Shown in pieces: positions 10,313-21,090 of a DNA stretch of 64,000 bases (its first letter is position 1; each line of letters begins with the position of its first letter). The notes beneath the pieces were generated by a model that saw only the letters and a list, made by a program, of their open reading frames with translations, made no database searches and was not told the origin of the DNA. The DNA is taken from NCBI GenBank assembly GCA_903900805.1, contig CAIUOP010000016.1, positions 1 through 64,000 of the forward strand, read 5' to 3'. Made by a program: the position numbers and the translations under genes. Source of the stretch: an uncultured beta proteobacterium. Its GTDB lineage: Bacteria > Pseudomonadota > Gammaproteobacteria > Burkholderiales > Burkholderiaceae.

Positions 10313-11017
10313 ATGGCTCGGCAAGCGCGCACCGTAATACCTGGCCAAGTAATGCATGTCATGGTTCGTGGCAATAATCGAGAGACTCTTTTCTTTAGCC
10401 CTGAAGACCGTCGTACTTATTTAGATTGGTTGCGAGAGGCCGCAAAACAATTTGGCTGTGCAGTCCATGCATTTGCATTAATGCCGAATCATGTGCATTT
10501 GTTGATGACGCCGCAAAATAAAGATTCACTCGCCAAAACAATGCAGTCTTTGGGTAGACGCTATGCGCAGTATTTCAATCAACAGCACAAACGATCTGGA
10601 ACCATTTGGGAGGGACGTTATCGCTCCTCCTTAATTGATCCCGATTATTTTTTACGTTGCCAACGCTATATCGAGCTCAATCCAGTGAGAGCGGGTTATG
10701 AATCCACCCCCCAAGATTCCAGTTGGACTAGCTTTGCAAGCCATATTGGTGGAAATGCTGAGTCTTGGTTGGTTGACCACCAACACTTTTGGAAGTTAGG
10801 TAATACGCCTTTTGAAAGACAAATGAGCTGGGCGAACTTTGTAAAAGATGGAGCGCCTCACTGGGAGGATCAGCAAATTACCGAATCTTTACTTCGATCC
10901 AAGCCTTGGGTTAGTGATATTTACGCCAATAAGCTGTTTAAAGACGATCCATCGCTGACCCAAATACGTGATCGTGGACGCCCTAGAAAAATAAATCCAA
11001 TAAATTCAATAGCTTAG
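10313..11017 (+). CDS. REP-associated tyrosine transposase (Y1_Tnp, IS200/IS605-like)
   Basis: A 234-residue single-strand endonuclease of the RAYT group. The HUH motif is HVHLL (His60, His62), preceded by MPN. Catalytic tyrosine candidates are Tyr84 and Tyr87 in GRRYAQYFN, followed by the family signature RSGTIWEGRYRSSL and the RYIELNPVRAG motif. The gene looks intact. RAYTs are usually single-copy, domesticated and linked to REP palindromes rather than to full IS ends; a palindromic stretch does follow this gene (11038-11110). The start lies 12 bp after ponA, so it may be read from the ponA transcript. Confidence 0.9.
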   Translation: MARQARTVIPGQVMHVMVRGNNRETLFFSPEDRRTYLDWLREAAKQFGCAVHAFALMPNHVHLLMTPQNKDSLAKTMQSLGRRYAQYFNQQHKRSGTIWEGRYRSSLIDPDYFLRCQRYIELNPVRAGYESTPQDSSWTSFASHIGGNAESWLVDHQHFWKLGNTPFERQMSWANFVKDGAPHWEDQQITESLLRSKPWVSDIYANKLFKDDPSLTQIRDRGRPRKINPINSIA

Positions 11018-11037
11018 AATTTTTATAGGATCTCTCT

Positions 11038-11110
11038 AGAGCTTAGCTCTCTAACTCTGTCCCTATTTAAAGAGTTCATTTTGGTGCGTCTTAGGAATAA
11101 ATGGGACAGA
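11038..11110. repeat. Palindromic segment downstream of the RAYT gene (REP-like)
   Basis: Two hairpins can be seen. AGAGC/GCTCT flank a 3-base loop at 11038-11050. TCTGTCCCTATTTA (11056-11069) is mirrored by TAAATGGGACAGA (11098-11110), with one inserted base and a 28-base spacer. The GGGACAGA/TCTGTCCC core resembles sequences I associate with Y1-transposase palindromes in proteobacteria. Only one copy was noticed in this window, so repetition across the genome is untested. Confidence 0.5.
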
Positions 11111-11200
11111 CTCATTTTATTTCTATTGCATCGGTATGGGTATTCACCTATATTTGATCCTCCAAAAGTAATCAGGCCTTTGTTGCCCCTCGGAAATACC

Positions 11201-14200
11201 ATGACTACAAAATTAAATTCTGATCTTCGCCCAATCGCTCAAGGTTTATATGACCCTCGAAACGAGCATGATGCCTGTGGCGTCGGTTTTGTCGCGCATA
11301 TTAAAGGTAAGAAATCCCACGAGATTGTTAGCCAAGGTTTGCAGATTCTGGAAAACCTGGATCACCGAGGTGCAGTTGGTGCTGACCCATTGATGGGTGA
11401 TGGTGCCGGCATCTTGATTCAGATTCCCGATACTTTGTACCGCGAAGAAATGGCTAAACAAGGTGTGACTTTGCCACCTTTAGGTGAATACGGTGTCGGC
11501 ATGATTTTCTTGCCAAAAGAGCAAGCATCACGTTTAGCTTGTGAACAAGAATTAGAGCGCACTGTGCGTTTAGAAGGTCAAGTTGTTTTAGGTTGGAGAG
11601 ACGTGCCGGTAGATGTGAAATTACCAATGTCACCAACAGTACAAATGACAGAGCCATTCATTCGTCAAATTTTTATCGGCCGTGGTCGTGACATCATGAC
11701 GACGGATGCACTTGAGCGCAAGTTGTATGTGATTCGTAAAACGGCGAGCCATGCAATTCAAGATCTACATTTGAAGCACGGTAAAGAATATTTTGTTGCC
11801 TCCATGTCTGCCCGAACCATCGTTTATAAGGGTTTGCTGTTAGCAAATCAAGTGGGAGCGTATTACCAAGACTTGCAAGATCAACGCACCATATCAGCAC
11901 TTGCATTAGTGCACCAGCGTTTCTCTACAAATACTTTTCCTGCTTGGGAATTAGCTCATCCATACCGCATGATTGCGCACAATGGCGAGATTAATACTGT
12001 TAAAGGTAACGTCAATTGGGTTAATGCACGTGAGGGAGCAATTAGTTCCCCAGTGCTGGGCGATGACTTGCAAAAATTATGGCCACTGATTTACCCCGGC
12101 CAGTCAGATACCGCCTGTTTTGATAACTGCTTAGAGCTCTTAGTGATGTCAGGTTATCCATTGGCGCAAGCCATGATGATGATGATTCCAGAGGCATGGG
12201 AGCAGCATGCATTGATGGATGATAATCGCCGTGCTTTCTATGAATATCACGCAGCTATGATGGAGCCATGGGATGGTCCAGCTGCAATGGCATTTACCGA
12301 TGGTCGTCAAATCGGCGCCACCTTAGATCGCAACGGTTTGCGTCCAGCGCGTTATTACGTCACTGATGATGACTTGGTCATCATGGCTTCTGAGGCTGGC
12401 GTGTTACCTATTCCAGAAAGCAAGATTATTCAAAAATGGCGCCTACAGCCAGGCAAGATGTTCATGATCGACATGGAGCAAGGCCGCATCATTGATGACG
12501 TTGAACTCAAGAACGCAGTATCAAAAGCCAAGCCATACAAGAGCTGGATTGATGCAGTGCGCGTCAAACTCGATGAGGTTGATGCAAGCAAGGCCGACTT
12601 GGTTGATGAAAAAACGACGATACGTCCAGTAGCTAAATTATTAGACCGCCAACAGGCGTTTGGTTATACCCAAGAAGATATTAAATACCTCATGGCTCCA
12701 ATGGCCATGAATGGTGAAGAGGCGATTGGTTCAATGGGCAACGATAGCCCATTAGCTGTTCTTTCTAATAAGAACAAGCCTTTATATAACTACTTTAAGC
12801 AATTATTTGCACAGGTTACTAATCCTCCAATTGATCCTATTCGCGAGAATATGGTGATGTCATTGGTGTCATTCATTGGGCCAAAGCCTAACTTATTAGA
12901 TACCAACAACATCAACCCTCCAATGCGCTTGGAAGTCAGTCAGCCAATTTTAGATTTTGATGACATCACCAAGATTCGACATATTGGCCACTACACCAAT
13001 GGTAAGTTCCGCTCTTATGAACTTGATATTTGTTATCCAGCGGTATGGGGCAGAGCTGGCATTGAGGCACGCTTAGCATCTTTGTGCGCAGAAGCAGCTG
13101 ATGCAGTACGTTCCGGTTACAACATCTTGATTGTGAGCGATCGGCAAGTTGATGAGAAGCATGTTGCGATTCCTGCTTTATTGGCAACTTCTGCAATTCA
13201 TCAACATTTAGTTGAAAAAGGTTTGCGTACCAGCGTAGGTCTCGTGGTTGAGACTGGTAGCGCTCGTGAAACACATCACTTTGCACTCTTGGCTGGCTAT
13301 GGTGCCGAAGCAGTTCATCCATATCTCGCTATGGAAACATTAACTGAGATGGCAAAGGGCTTGTCGGGCGAGCTGTCTGGTGAAAAAGCGGTTAAAAACT
13401 TTATTAAAGCAGTTGGTAAGGGCTTGCAAAAAGTGATGTCCAAAATGGGCATCTCTACCTATATGTCCTACACCGGCTCACAGATTTTTGAAGCGATTGG
13501 CTTGAACCAAGAGATCATTAATCAGTATTTCAAGGGCACCCCATCAAACGTTGGTGGTATTGGTGTGTTTGAGGTGGCTGAAGAAGCTCTGCGTATGCAT
13601 ACAGCTGCGTTTAGCAATGATCCAGTACTCACTAATATGCTTGATGCCGGTGGTGAATATGCTTTCCGTATTCGCGGTGAAAACCACATGTGGACACCAG
13701 ACACGATTGCAAAGTTGCAACATTCCACTCGGATTGGTGCTGAGAAGGGCTACCAGACCTATAAAGAGTATGCCAACATCATCAATGACCAAACCAAACG
13801 TCAAATGACATTGCGTGGCCTCTTTGAATTCAAGCTTGATCCAGCAAAAGCGATTCCATTGGATGAAGTCGAATCTGCCAAAGAAATTGTGAAACGTTTT
13901 GCTACGGGCGCAATGTCTTTGGGTTCGATCTCTACCGAAGCACATGCTACTTTGGCAATTGCGATGAACCGCATTGGTGGCAAGTCTAATACTGGCGAAG
14001 GCGGTGAAGATCCTAATCGCTATATTAATGAGCTCAAAGGCATTCCAATCAAAAAAGGCGAAACTCTTGCCAGTGTATTGGGCAGTGATGTTGTGGAAGC
14101 GAATATCCCATTACTTGATGGCGACTCATTGCGCTCCAAAATTAAACAGGTTGCCTCTGGTCGTTTTGGTGTTACCACTGAGTACTTGCGCTCTGCAGAT

Positions 14201-15946
14201 CAAATTCAGATCAAAATGGCGCAAGGTGCTAAGCCAGGCGAAGGCGGTCAATTACCTGGTGGCAAAGTATCTGACTATATTGGCAAGTTACGCTTCTCCG
14301 TACCAGGGGTTGGTTTGATTTCTCCTCCTCCACACCATGATATTTATTCGATTGAAGATATTGCTCAGTTAATTCATGACTTGAAGAACGTCAATCCTAA
14401 AGCAGACGTTTCTGTGAAGCTGGTATCTGAAGTTGGGGTTGGCACTGTAGCCGCTGGTGTTGCTAAGGCAAAAGCAGACCACGTGGTGATCGCTGGCCAT
14501 GATGGTGGTACGGGTGCTTCACCACTTTCTTCGATTAAACATGCTGGCTCACCCTGGGAACTTGGTTTGGCTGAAACACAGCAAACCCTTGTTCTCAATG
14601 GTTTACGTAGCCGTATTCGGGTTCAGGCTGATGGCCAAATGAAGACAGGTCGTGACGTCGTGATCGGTGCATTGTTGGGCGCAGATGAATTTGGTTTTGC
14701 AACAGCACCATTGGTGGTTGAAGGTTGCATCATGATGCGCAAGTGCCATTTGAATACATGCCCAGTGGGTGTTGCTACGCAAGACCCAGAATTACGTAAG
14801 AAATTCTCTGGCAAGCCTGAGCATGTTGTGAACTTCTTCTTCTTTATTGCCGAAGAGGCTCGTGAAATCATGGCGCAATTAGGCATTCGTAAGTTTGATG
14901 AGCTGATTGGCCGAGTTGATTTATTAGATACCCGTAAAGGCATTGATAACTGGAAAGTACATGGCCTAGATTTCAGCAAGATTTTTGCTGAGCCACAAGT
15001 GGCAAGCGATGTTCCGCGTTATCAAGTCTTAACGCAGGATCATGGCTTGGCAAGTGCGCTTGACAATATCTTGATTGAGAAAAGTGAGCCTGCATTAGAG
15101 CGTGGCGAGAAAGTGTCATTCATCGTCCCAGTCAAAAACGTGAACCGCACTGTTGGCGCAATGCTTTCAGGTGAAGTTGCACAGCGTTTTGGGCATGCTG
15201 GTTTACCTGATGACACGATTCATATTCAATTGAATGGCACTGCCGGCCAAAGCTTCGCAGCCTTCTTAGCCCGCGGTATTACATTGGATTTAGTGGGTGA
15301 TGGTAATGACTATGTTGGTAAAGGCTTATCTGGTGGCCGCGTGATTGTGCGTGCCCCACATGAGTTCCGTGGTGACACAGCCAAGAACATCATTGTTGGT
15401 AATACCGTTCTATACGGTGCAATTGCTGGCGAAGCCTTCTTTAATGGTGTTGCTGGCGAGCGCTTTGCAGTGCGTAATTCTGGAGCCACTACGGTTGTGG
15501 AAGGTACTGGCGACCATGGTTGTGAATACATGACTGGTGGAACTGTAGCCGTGCTTGGTACCACTGGGCGCAACTTTGCTGCAGGTATGAGCGGTGGCAT
15601 TGCTTATGTCTATGATGAAGATGGTTTATTCGATAAGCGTTGCAATACTAGTATGGCAACTTTAGAAAAAGTATTGCCGTCTGCAGAGCAAATAGCCAAG
15701 ATGCCTCAGTCTGAGTGGCATGCTCCAGTTGATGTGAAAGATGGTGGAGAGCGCTTAACTGATGAGCAAATTTTGAAGAGCTTAATTGAGCGTCATTTCC
15801 GCTACACCGGTTCTGAGCGTGCTAAAGCACTCTTGGCTGATTGGGAAAATTCCCGTAGTCGTTTTGTGAAGGTACTCCCAACTGAGTACAAGCGCGCTCT
15901 AGGTGAGTTATGGGACAAGGCGCAAAACAAAGTTGTCACTGCTTAA
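11201..15946 (+). CDS. gltB: Glutamate synthase (NADPH) large chain
   Basis: Transfers the glutamine amide to 2-oxoglutarate to make two glutamates, 1581 residues from this ATG. The chosen start puts Cys26 (DACGVGF) as the mature N-terminal nucleophile after removal of a 25-residue propeptide, as expected for class II amidotransferases. An in-frame TTG at 11081 would add 40 residues unlike GltB and run through the RAYT palindromes, so it was not used. The [3Fe-4S] cysteines are in [18 protein letters not shown]-binding and the C-terminal glycine-rich GXGXG beta-helix domain complete the chain. gltD follows after 38 bp. Confidence 0.96.
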   Translation: MTTKLNSDLRPIAQGLYDPRNEHDACGVGFVAHIKGKKSHEIVSQGLQILENLDHRGAVGADPLMGDGAGILIQIPDTLYREEMAKQGVTLPPLGEYGVGMIFLPKEQASRLACEQELERTVRLEGQVVLGWRDVPVDVKLPMSPTVQMTEPFIRQIFIGRGRDIMTTDALERKLYVIRKTASHAIQDLHLKHGKEYFVASMSARTIVYKGLLLANQVGAYYQDLQDQRTISALALVHQRFSTNTFPAWELAHPYRMIAHNGEINTVKGNVNWVNAREGAISSPVLGDDLQKLWPLIYPGQSDTACFDNCLELLVMSGYPLAQAMMMMIPEAWEQHALMDDNRRAFYEYHAAMMEPWDGPAAMAFTDGRQIGATLDRNGLRPARYYVTDDDLVIMASEAGVLPIPESKIIQKWRLQPGKMFMIDMEQGRIIDDVELKNAVSKAKPYKSWIDAVRVKLDEVDASKADLVDEKTTIRPVAKLLDRQQAFGYTQEDIKYLMAPMAMNGEEAIGSMGNDSPLAVLSNKNKPLYNYFKQLFAQVTNPPIDPIRENMVMSLVSFIGPKPNLLDTNNINPPMRLEVSQPILDFDDITKIRHIGHYTNGKFRSYELDICYPAVWGRAGIEARLASLCAEAADAVRSGYNILIVSDRQVDEKHVAIPALLATSAIHQHLVEKGLRTSVGLVVETGSARETHHFALLAGYGAEAVHPYLAMETLTEMAKGLSGELSGEKAVKNFIKAVGKGLQKVMSKMGISTYMSYTGSQIFEAIGLNQEIINQYFKGTPSNVGGIGVFEVAEEALRMHTAAFSNDPVLTNMLDAGGEYAFRIRGENHMWTPDTIAKLQHSTRIGAEKGYQTYKEYANIINDQTKRQMTLRGLFEFKLDPAKAIPLDEVESAKEIVKRFATGAMSLGSISTEAHATLAIAMNRIGGKSNTGEGGEDPNRYINELKGIPIKKGETLASVLGSDVVEANIPLLDGDSLRSKIKQVASGRFGVTTEYLRSADQIQIKMAQGAKPGEGGQLPGGKVSDYIGKLRFSVPGVGLISPPPHHDIYSIEDIAQLIHDLKNVNPKADVSVKLVSEVGVGTVAAGVAKAKADHVVIAGHDGGTGASPLSSIKHAGSPWELGLAETQQTLVLNGLRSRIRVQADGQMKTGRDVVIGALLGADEFGFATAPLVVEGCIMMRKCHLNTCPVGVATQDPELRKKFSGKPEHVVNFFFFIAEEAREIMAQLGIRKFDELIGRVDLLDTRKGIDNWKVHGLDFSKIFAEPQVASDVPRYQVLTQDHGLASALDNILIEKSEPALERGEKVSFIVPVKNVNRTVGAMLSGEVAQRFGHAGLPDDTIHIQLNGTAGQSFAAFLARGITLDLVGDGNDYVGKGLSGGRVIVRAPHEFRGDTAKNIIVGNTVLYGAIAGEAFFNGVAGERFAVRNSGATTVVEGTGDHGCEYMTGGTVAVLGTTGRNFAAGMSGGIAYVYDEDGLFDKRCNTSMATLEKVLPSAEQIAKMPQSEWHAPVDVKDGGERLTDEQILKSLIERHFRYTGSERAKALLADWENSRSRFVKVLPTEYKRALGELWDKAQNKVVTA

Positions 15947-15984
15947 TTAATACGGATATTAAGAAAAGATACTAAGGATTAGAT

Positions 15985-17448
15985 ATGGGTAAGGTCACTG
16001 GATTTATGGAGTTTGAGCGCGTCGATGAAACATACGAAGCGCCTGCTAAACGTCTCCACCATTACAAAGAGTTTGTTATCACTTTAACTGATGATGAGGC
16101 CAAGATTGAGGGCGCTCGTTGTATGGATTGCGGTATTCCATTTTGTAATAACGGGTGCCCAGTCAATAACATCATTCCTGACTTCAATGATTTAGTATTC
16201 CATAATGATTGGAAAAATGCTTTAGATGTTTTGCAATCTACCAATAACTTTCCAGAGTTTACGGGTCGTATTTGTCCGGCGCCTTGCGAGGCTGCATGCA
16301 CCTTAGGAATTAATCGTGCTCCTGTCGGCATTAAGTCTATCGAGCATGCCATTATTGATAAAGGTTGGGAAAGTGGTTGGGTTAAGCCTCAGCCATCTAA
16401 AACCAAGACTGGTAAAAAAGTGGCAGTTGTTGGTGGCGGTCCTGCAGGTATGGCGGCCGCTCAGCAGTTAGCGCGCGTTGGTCATGATGTCACTGTGTTT
16501 GAAAAGAATGATCGCATTGGCGGCTTACTGCGCTATGGCATTCCTGATTTCAAAATGGAAAAGTGGCTCATTGATCGTCGTGTAGAGCAGATGCAGGCTG
16601 AAGGTGTGAAATTTGAAACTGGTGTTTTTGTTGGTAAAGATGCCATGGGCGCTGAAGTAAAAAATTACTCGACCAAAACTGTTTCTCCTGAGCAGTTGAT
16701 GAAAGATTTTGATGCTGTAGTCATTACTGGCGGCGCTGAACAGCCGCGCGACTTACCTGTACCTGGCCGTGAATTGAATGGTGTGCACTATGCATTGGAA
16801 TTTTTGATTCCACAAAATAAAGAGAATGCTGGCGACTTTAAAAATGATATCCGGGCAACTGATAAACATGTTGTTGTGATTGGTGGTGGTGATACTGGTT
16901 CTGATTGTGTTGGCACATCCAATCGTCACGGCGCAAAACAAGTGACTCAGTTTGAATTACTCCCGCAACCTCCAGAAGTCGAGAACAAACCTTTGGTATG
17001 GCCTTATTGGCCAACTAAGCTGCGGACCTCCTCTTCGCATGAGGAAGGTTGCGAGCGTGATTGGTCAGTAGGAACAAAGCGTTTTGAAGGTAAAAATGGC
17101 AAGGTAGAAAAACTAATTGGCGTTCGTTTGGAGTGGAAAGACGGCAAGATGGTTGAAGTGCCAAACTCTGAGTTTGAGATCAAAGCAGATTTGGTACTTT
17201 TGGCCATGGGATTTGTATCTCCAGTACAGCAGGTTCTGAATGCTTTTGGTGTAGAGAAAGATGCGCGGGGTAATGCTAAAGCAACTGTGGATGGCCAAAA
17301 TGCATACCAAACAAACGTTTCAAAGGTATTTGCTGCTGGTGATATGCGTCGGGGACAGTCTTTGGTGGTTTGGGCGATACGTGAGGGACGTCAGTGTGCC
17401 CAGGCAGTAGACCAGTATTTAATGGGGTCATCTGTTTTACCCCGATAA
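15985..17448 (+). CDS. gltD: Glutamate synthase (NADPH) small chain
   Basis: A 487-residue flavoprotein that passes electrons from NADPH to GltB. The N-terminal part carries the cluster-binding cysteines in [17 protein letters not shown] and CPAPCEAAC. The FAD-binding [13 protein letters not shown] motif lies near residue 149, and the second nucleotide-binding loop is [14 protein letters not shown]-terminal [18 protein letters not shown] segment closes the FAD site. The stop codon lies within a palindrome that also contains the Shine-Dalgarno sequence of mlaF, 10 bp downstream. Confidence 0.96.
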   Translation: MGKVTGFMEFERVDETYEAPAKRLHHYKEFVITLTDDEAKIEGARCMDCGIPFCNNGCPVNNIIPDFNDLVFHNDWKNALDVLQSTNNFPEFTGRICPAPCEAACTLGINRAPVGIKSIEHAIIDKGWESGWVKPQPSKTKTGKKVAVVGGGPAGMAAAQQLARVGHDVTVFEKNDRIGGLLRYGIPDFKMEKWLIDRRVEQMQAEGVKFETGVFVGKDAMGAEVKNYSTKTVSPEQLMKDFDAVVITGGAEQPRDLPVPGRELNGVHYALEFLIPQNKENAGDFKNDIRATDKHVVVIGGGDTGSDCVGTSNRHGAKQVTQFELLPQPPEVENKPLVWPYWPTKLRTSSSHEEGCERDWSVGTKRFEGKNGKVEKLIGVRLEWKDGKMVEVPNSEFEIKADLVLLAMGFVSPVQQVLNAFGVEKDARGNAKATVDGQNAYQTNVSKVFAAGDMRRGQSLVVWAIREGRQCAQAVDQYLMGSSVLPR

Positions 17449-17456
17449 TATCGGGG
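17440..17456 (+). promoter_or_regulatory. Hairpin spanning gltD stop codon and mlaF ribosome binding site
   Basis: CCCCGATA and TATCGGGG form an almost perfect palindrome. It contains the gltD stop (TAA, 17446-17448), and its right arm supplies the GGGG that acts as the mlaF Shine-Dalgarno, 2 bases before the ATG at 17459. When folded it would hide the mlaF start until a ribosome finishing gltD opened it. Confidence 0.5.
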
Positions 17457-17458
17457 AT

Positions 17459-18310
17459 ATGAACACTGTCCACTCAAACTCTTTGGATGCAAGCACTCAA
17501 TCTGCAGAAGAAGTTGTCGTCTCTATTAAGGATGTCGACTTTTCCTATGCTCCAGGTGAGCGGCAGATTTTGTCGGGCCTCAATATGGAGTTTCGCCGCG
17601 GTCAAGTAGTCGCGGTAATGGGTGGATCAGGTTGCGGTAAAACGACGATACTTCGCTTAATTGGCGGTCAATTTACTGCTCAATCCGGGCAAGTGTTGTT
17701 TGAAGGTAAAGACATTGGCAGGATGGCTGACGGTCAATTGATGGCCGCGCGTCGTCGCATGGGTATGCTGTTTCAGTTTGGCGCGTTGTTTACAGATTTG
17801 AGTGTTTTTGAAAATGTTGCCTTCCCCTTGCGCGAACATACAGATTTAAGTGAAGAGCTTTTACGCTCTTTAGTATTGATGAAGTTAAATGCAGTGGGTT
17901 TACGAGGCGCTCGTGATTTAATGCCATCACAAATTTCTGGTGGCATGGCAAGACGTGTTGCTTTAGCTAGAGCAATCGCTCTAGACCCTCCGCTCATCAT
18001 GTATGACGAGCCATTTGCTGGCTTAGATCCAATTTCTTTGGGTATCACAGCGCGATTGATACGCGATCTTAACAATGCGCTTGGCGCCACTAGCCTACTA
18101 GTGACGCATGATGTTGAAGAGACTTTTGAAATTGCTGATTACGTGTACTTCATTGCCAATGGTCATATTGGCGCGCAAGGGACACCGGCTGAATTAAGCC
18201 GCTCTACAGATCCCTTTGTCAGACAATTTTTAGATGCTGCTCCTGATGGTCCTGTGCCATTTCACTATCCAGGCCAGAGCTTGGCAGAAGATTTTGGATT
18301 GAGTACTTAA
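17459..18310 (+). CDS. mlaF: Phospholipid ABC transporter ATP-binding protein MlaF
   Basis: Cytoplasmic ATPase (283 residues) of the MlaFEDB inner-membrane complex that moves phospholipids between membranes. Walker A is GGSGCGKTT near residue 53, the signature is SGGMARR, Walker B is IMYDEPFAGLDP, and the H-loop is VTHD. The C-terminal extension after about residue 245 fits the MlaF tail that contacts a neighbouring MlaF. The stop overlaps the mlaE start (ATG at 18310) by one base. It heads the order mlaF-E-D-A-C-B. Confidence 0.95.
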   Translation: MNTVHSNSLDASTQSAEEVVVSIKDVDFSYAPGERQILSGLNMEFRRGQVVAVMGGSGCGKTTILRLIGGQFTAQSGQVLFEGKDIGRMADGQLMAARRRMGMLFQFGALFTDLSVFENVAFPLREHTDLSEELLRSLVLMKLNAVGLRGARDLMPSQISGGMARRVALARAIALDPPLIMYDEPFAGLDPISLGITARLIRDLNNALGATSLLVTHDVEETFEIADYVYFIANGHIGAQGTPAELSRSTDPFVRQFLDAAPDGPVPFHYPGQSLAEDFGLST

Positions 18311-19107
18311 TGATTGTGATACATAAACTTCTCGATTTATTCGGCGACCTTGGATTTTTTGTACGCCGTAATTTAACCAGTCTTGGACTTGCTGCAAGAA
18401 TGTTTTCCGCAGTCATTCTACGTTCAGGATTTTTGCTCAAAAGACCCCGTTTAGTAATTGATCAAATTCTATTTGTAGGCAATCACTCTTTTGTAATCAT
18501 TGCAGTCTCTGGTTTGTTTGTGGGATTTGTACTGGGATTACAGGGTTACTACACCTTAAATCGCTATGGTTCAGAGCAGGCATTGGGTTTATTAGTAGCC
18601 CTCTCTTTGACTCGTGAATTAGGCCCAGTAATTACCGCCTTATTATTTGCCGGCCGCGCTGGTACCTCATTGACTGCAGAAATTGGTTTGATGAAGGCTG
18701 GCGAACAGTTAAGTGCAATGGAAATGATGGCGGTTGATCCATTGGCTCGTGTGATCTCCCCACGACTGTGGGCTGGGATTATTTCTATGCCAATTTTGGC
18801 AACGATTTTTACCGCAGTAGGCGTTATGGGAGGCTATTTTGTTGGTGTCCCGCTGATCGGTGTTGATTCTGGAGCCTTTTGGTCTCAAATGCAGGGTGGT
18901 GTGGATCTCTTCTCAGATATTGGCAATGGCTTAATTAAAAGTGTGGTCTTTGGCGTGGCAGTGACGTTTATTGCCCTGTATCAAGGCTATGAAGCTAAAC
19001 CTACACCGGAGGGCGTATCACAAGCCACCACCCGTACGGTGGTGATTTCCTCTTTATCGGTTTTGGCATTGGATTTCCTGCTAACCGCAATGATGTTCTC
19101 GAACTAG
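18310..19107 (+). CDS. mlaE: Phospholipid ABC transporter permease MlaE
   Basis: Inner-membrane permease of 265 residues (MlaE/TrgI family). It has an amphipathic N-terminal helix and about five membrane helices. The conserved GLQGYYTLNRYG segment, TRELGPVITALLFAGRAGTS and the EIGLMKAGEQLSAMEMM coupling stretch are present. It starts on the last base of mlaF and is followed by mlaD 21 bp later, so stoichiometric expression as one complex is expected. Confidence 0.95.
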   Translation: MIVIHKLLDLFGDLGFFVRRNLTSLGLAARMFSAVILRSGFLLKRPRLVIDQILFVGNHSFVIIAVSGLFVGFVLGLQGYYTLNRYGSEQALGLLVALSLTRELGPVITALLFAGRAGTSLTAEIGLMKAGEQLSAMEMMAVDPLARVISPRLWAGIISMPILATIFTAVGVMGGYFVGVPLIGVDSGAFWSQMQGGVDLFSDIGNGLIKSVVFGVAVTFIALYQGYEAKPTPEGVSQATTRTVVISSLSVLALDFLLTAMMFSN

Positions 19108-19128
19108 AAAGAATAAACTGGGGCTCTT

Positions 19129-19611
19129 ATGAGAAAAAGTGCAATTGATATTTGGGTGGGAATCTTTGTTGCCATTGGTTTGCTGGCAGCTCTATTCCTT
19201 GCATTAAAGGTTGGGAATATGAACGCGGTGTCATTTGCGCCAACGTATAAAATTACCGCGCGTTTTGACAATATCGGCGGCTTGAAGCCACGTGCACCCG
19301 TAAAGAGTGCTGGTGTAGTCGTTGGTCGCATTGCTAATATTTCGTTTGATGACAAAACCTATCAAGCAACAGTTGTGATGACGATTGAAGACTCTTACAA
19401 GTTCCCAAAGGACTCATCTGCCAAGATTTTGACTTCAGGTTTATTGGGCGAGCAATATATTGGTCTCGAGGCTGGCGGCTCAGATGATTTATTGGCCGAT
19501 GGTGGAAAAATAACCCAGACTCAATCAGCCGTTGTTCTAGAAAATCTCATTAGCCAATTCCTTTATAACAAGGCAGCAGATAGTGGTCAGGATAAGGGTG
19601 CAGCAAAATAA
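19129..19611 (+). CDS. mlaD: Phospholipid-binding MCE-domain protein MlaD
   Basis: A 160-residue membrane-anchored periplasmic protein. One N-terminal helix (about 7-27) anchors it, and the single MCE domain follows, with ARFDNIGGLKPRAPVKSAGVVVGRI as the conserved core. It forms the hexameric ring over MlaE that receives lipid from MlaC. The short length is typical for MlaD in contrast to long PqiB/YebT proteins. Its stop overlaps the mlaA start codon by one base. Confidence 0.93.
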   Translation: MRKSAIDIWVGIFVAIGLLAALFLALKVGNMNAVSFAPTYKITARFDNIGGLKPRAPVKSAGVVVGRIANISFDDKTYQATVVMTIEDSYKFPKDSSAKILTSGLLGEQYIGLEAGGSDDLLADGGKITQTQSAVVLENLISQFLYNKAADSGQDKGAAK

Positions 19612-20369
19612 TGTTGTCAGTAGTTAAGTTCATTAGTAGAGCTAGGCAATGCGCCTTGTTTTGTATAGCTTCTGCCTTAGTAGGTTGCGCCTCTATTCCT
19701 GCTGGTGTACAGCCGTCTCCACAAGACCCATGGGAATCATTTAATCGCTCCGTTTTTGAATTTAATGAAGGATTGGATGCGTATGTTCTAAAGCCGGTAG
19801 TTGCGGGCTATCGTTTTGTTTTGCCTGAATTTGTGCGTGAAGGTATTTATAACTTCTTTAGCAACTACAGCGATATTTACACGGCACTCTATAACTTATT
19901 GCAAGGCAAGCCTGCTTATGCATTCAATGATTTCATGCGTGTGGTCGTTAATACCACCTTCGGCTTAGGTGGTCTCATTGATATGGCGACTCCTGTTGGA
20001 TTAGAGAAGCATAAGGAGGACTGGGGTCAAACCTTAGGCGTTTGGGGCGTGCCTGCCGGTCCGTATGTAGTTCTGCCCTTCTTTGGACCTAGTAATGTGC
20101 GCGATACGTTTGGTACAGCTGCTGACTTAGAGTCTGATTACCTGTTTAGATTATTGCCAGATGTAGCCTTAAGAAACAGTCTTACAGGCTTGCGCGTTGT
20201 CAATGCTCGTAATACCTATTACGAAGCTGGTGACTTATTGGATGGAGCGGCAATTGATAAGTACAGCTTCGTGCGGGATGCTTATATTCAGCGTCGTCAG
20301 TATCAGATTAATGAGGGCCGGGATGATGAAGAGTCTCCGCCGCCGGTTTACCAGAACCCTTACGAATAA
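19611..20369 (+). CDS. mlaA: Outer-membrane lipoprotein MlaA (VacJ)
   Basis: A 252-residue VacJ-family lipoprotein that removes misplaced phospholipids from the outer leaflet. The signal ends in the lipobox ALVGC near residue 26. The conserved DPWESFNRSVFEFN start, NFFSNYSDIYTALYNLLQGK and GVPAGPYVVLPFFGPSNVRD follow in order. Location inside the mla operon, rather than apart as in E. coli, is common in betaproteobacteria. The acidic tail after residue 235 looks disordered. Confidence 0.95.
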   Translation: MLSVVKFISRARQCALFCIASALVGCASIPAGVQPSPQDPWESFNRSVFEFNEGLDAYVLKPVVAGYRFVLPEFVREGIYNFFSNYSDIYTALYNLLQGKPAYAFNDFMRVVVNTTFGLGGLIDMATPVGLEKHKEDWGQTLGVWGVPAGPYVVLPFFGPSNVRDTFGTAADLESDYLFRLLPDVALRNSLTGLRVVNARNTYYEAGDLLDGAAIDKYSFVRDAYIQRRQYQINEGRDDEESPPPVYQNPYE

Positions 20370-20430
20370 GTAGTTTGCTTGGGGGCTAAAATAAGCCTCA
20401 ATCTAGATAAAGATAGTGAGACAGTTGGAT

Positions 20431-21072
20431 ATGAAAAGTTATAAAAGAATCACTCAGTGCTTGGTGGCAGGTTTATTCCTTATCTCTGGTGCAGTATTTG
20501 CACAAACTCCTGATCAAGCAACTGCTCCTGACGCCTTAATCAAAATGGTTGTGACAGATGTCATGATTTCTATAAAGTCGGATCCCGATATTCAAAAAGG
20601 GAATCTTCCTAAGATTATCGATTTGGTTGAGAAGAAAATTGTTCCTTATTCCGATATGCGACGCACTACTGAAATGGCAATGGGACCCAATTGGAAAAAA
20701 GCTACCCCTGAGCAGCAAAATCAATTGGTATTGGAATTCAAAAACTTATTAATTCGGACCTATTCTGGTGCCTTAAGTCAGCTGCGTGATCAGACTGTGC
20801 AATTTAAGGCCCTACGTGCTGCTCCAGACGATAAAGAAGTCGTTGTCAAAACGGTTGTTCTCGGTCGTGGAGACCCAGTACCTTTGGATTACCGTCTTGA
20901 GAAAACGGATAAGGGCTGGAAGGTCTATGACATGAATATCATGGGTGTTTGGTTGGTTGAGGCTTACCGTAATCAGTTCTCAAATCAGATTAGTCAAAAC
21001 GGTATAGATGGCCTCGTGAAGTTTTTGCAAGATCGCAATAAGCAGCTCGCAAATGCTAAACCTGCAAACTAA
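20431..21072 (+). CDS. mlaC: Periplasmic phospholipid shuttle MlaC
   Basis: Toluene-tolerance Ttg2D/MlaC family, 213 residues, carrying phospholipid between MlaA and MlaD. The start at ATG 20431 gives a clean signal peptide (MKSYKRITQC then a hydrophobic run ending AVFAQ). A GTG further upstream would add five residues, MRQLD. Conserved MLA-type segments such as YSDMRRTTEMAMGPNWKKA and VYDMNIMGVWLVEAYRNQF are present. A 61-bp gap separates it from mlaA. Confidence 0.93.
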   Translation: MKSYKRITQCLVAGLFLISGAVFAQTPDQATAPDALIKMVVTDVMISIKSDPDIQKGNLPKIIDLVEKKIVPYSDMRRTTEMAMGPNWKKATPEQQNQLVLEFKNLLIRTYSGALSQLRDQTVQFKALRAAPDDKEVVVKTVVLGRGDPVPLDYRLEKTDKGWKVYDMNIMGVWLVEAYRNQFSNQISQNGIDGLVKFLQDRNKQLANAKPAN

Positions 21073-21090
21073 ACACTTAGATATTTGACA

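Noticed and set aside
11081..11200. An N-terminal extension of GltB from a TTG at 11081
   Set aside because: The extension is not GltB-like, covers the RAYT palindromes, and would displace the self-processing cysteine from its usual place 20-40 residues after the start.
13522..13945. Antisense open frames inside gltB, up to about 130 codons
   Set aside because: They lie opposite highly conserved coding sequence, have no family features, and are expected as shadows of codon usage.
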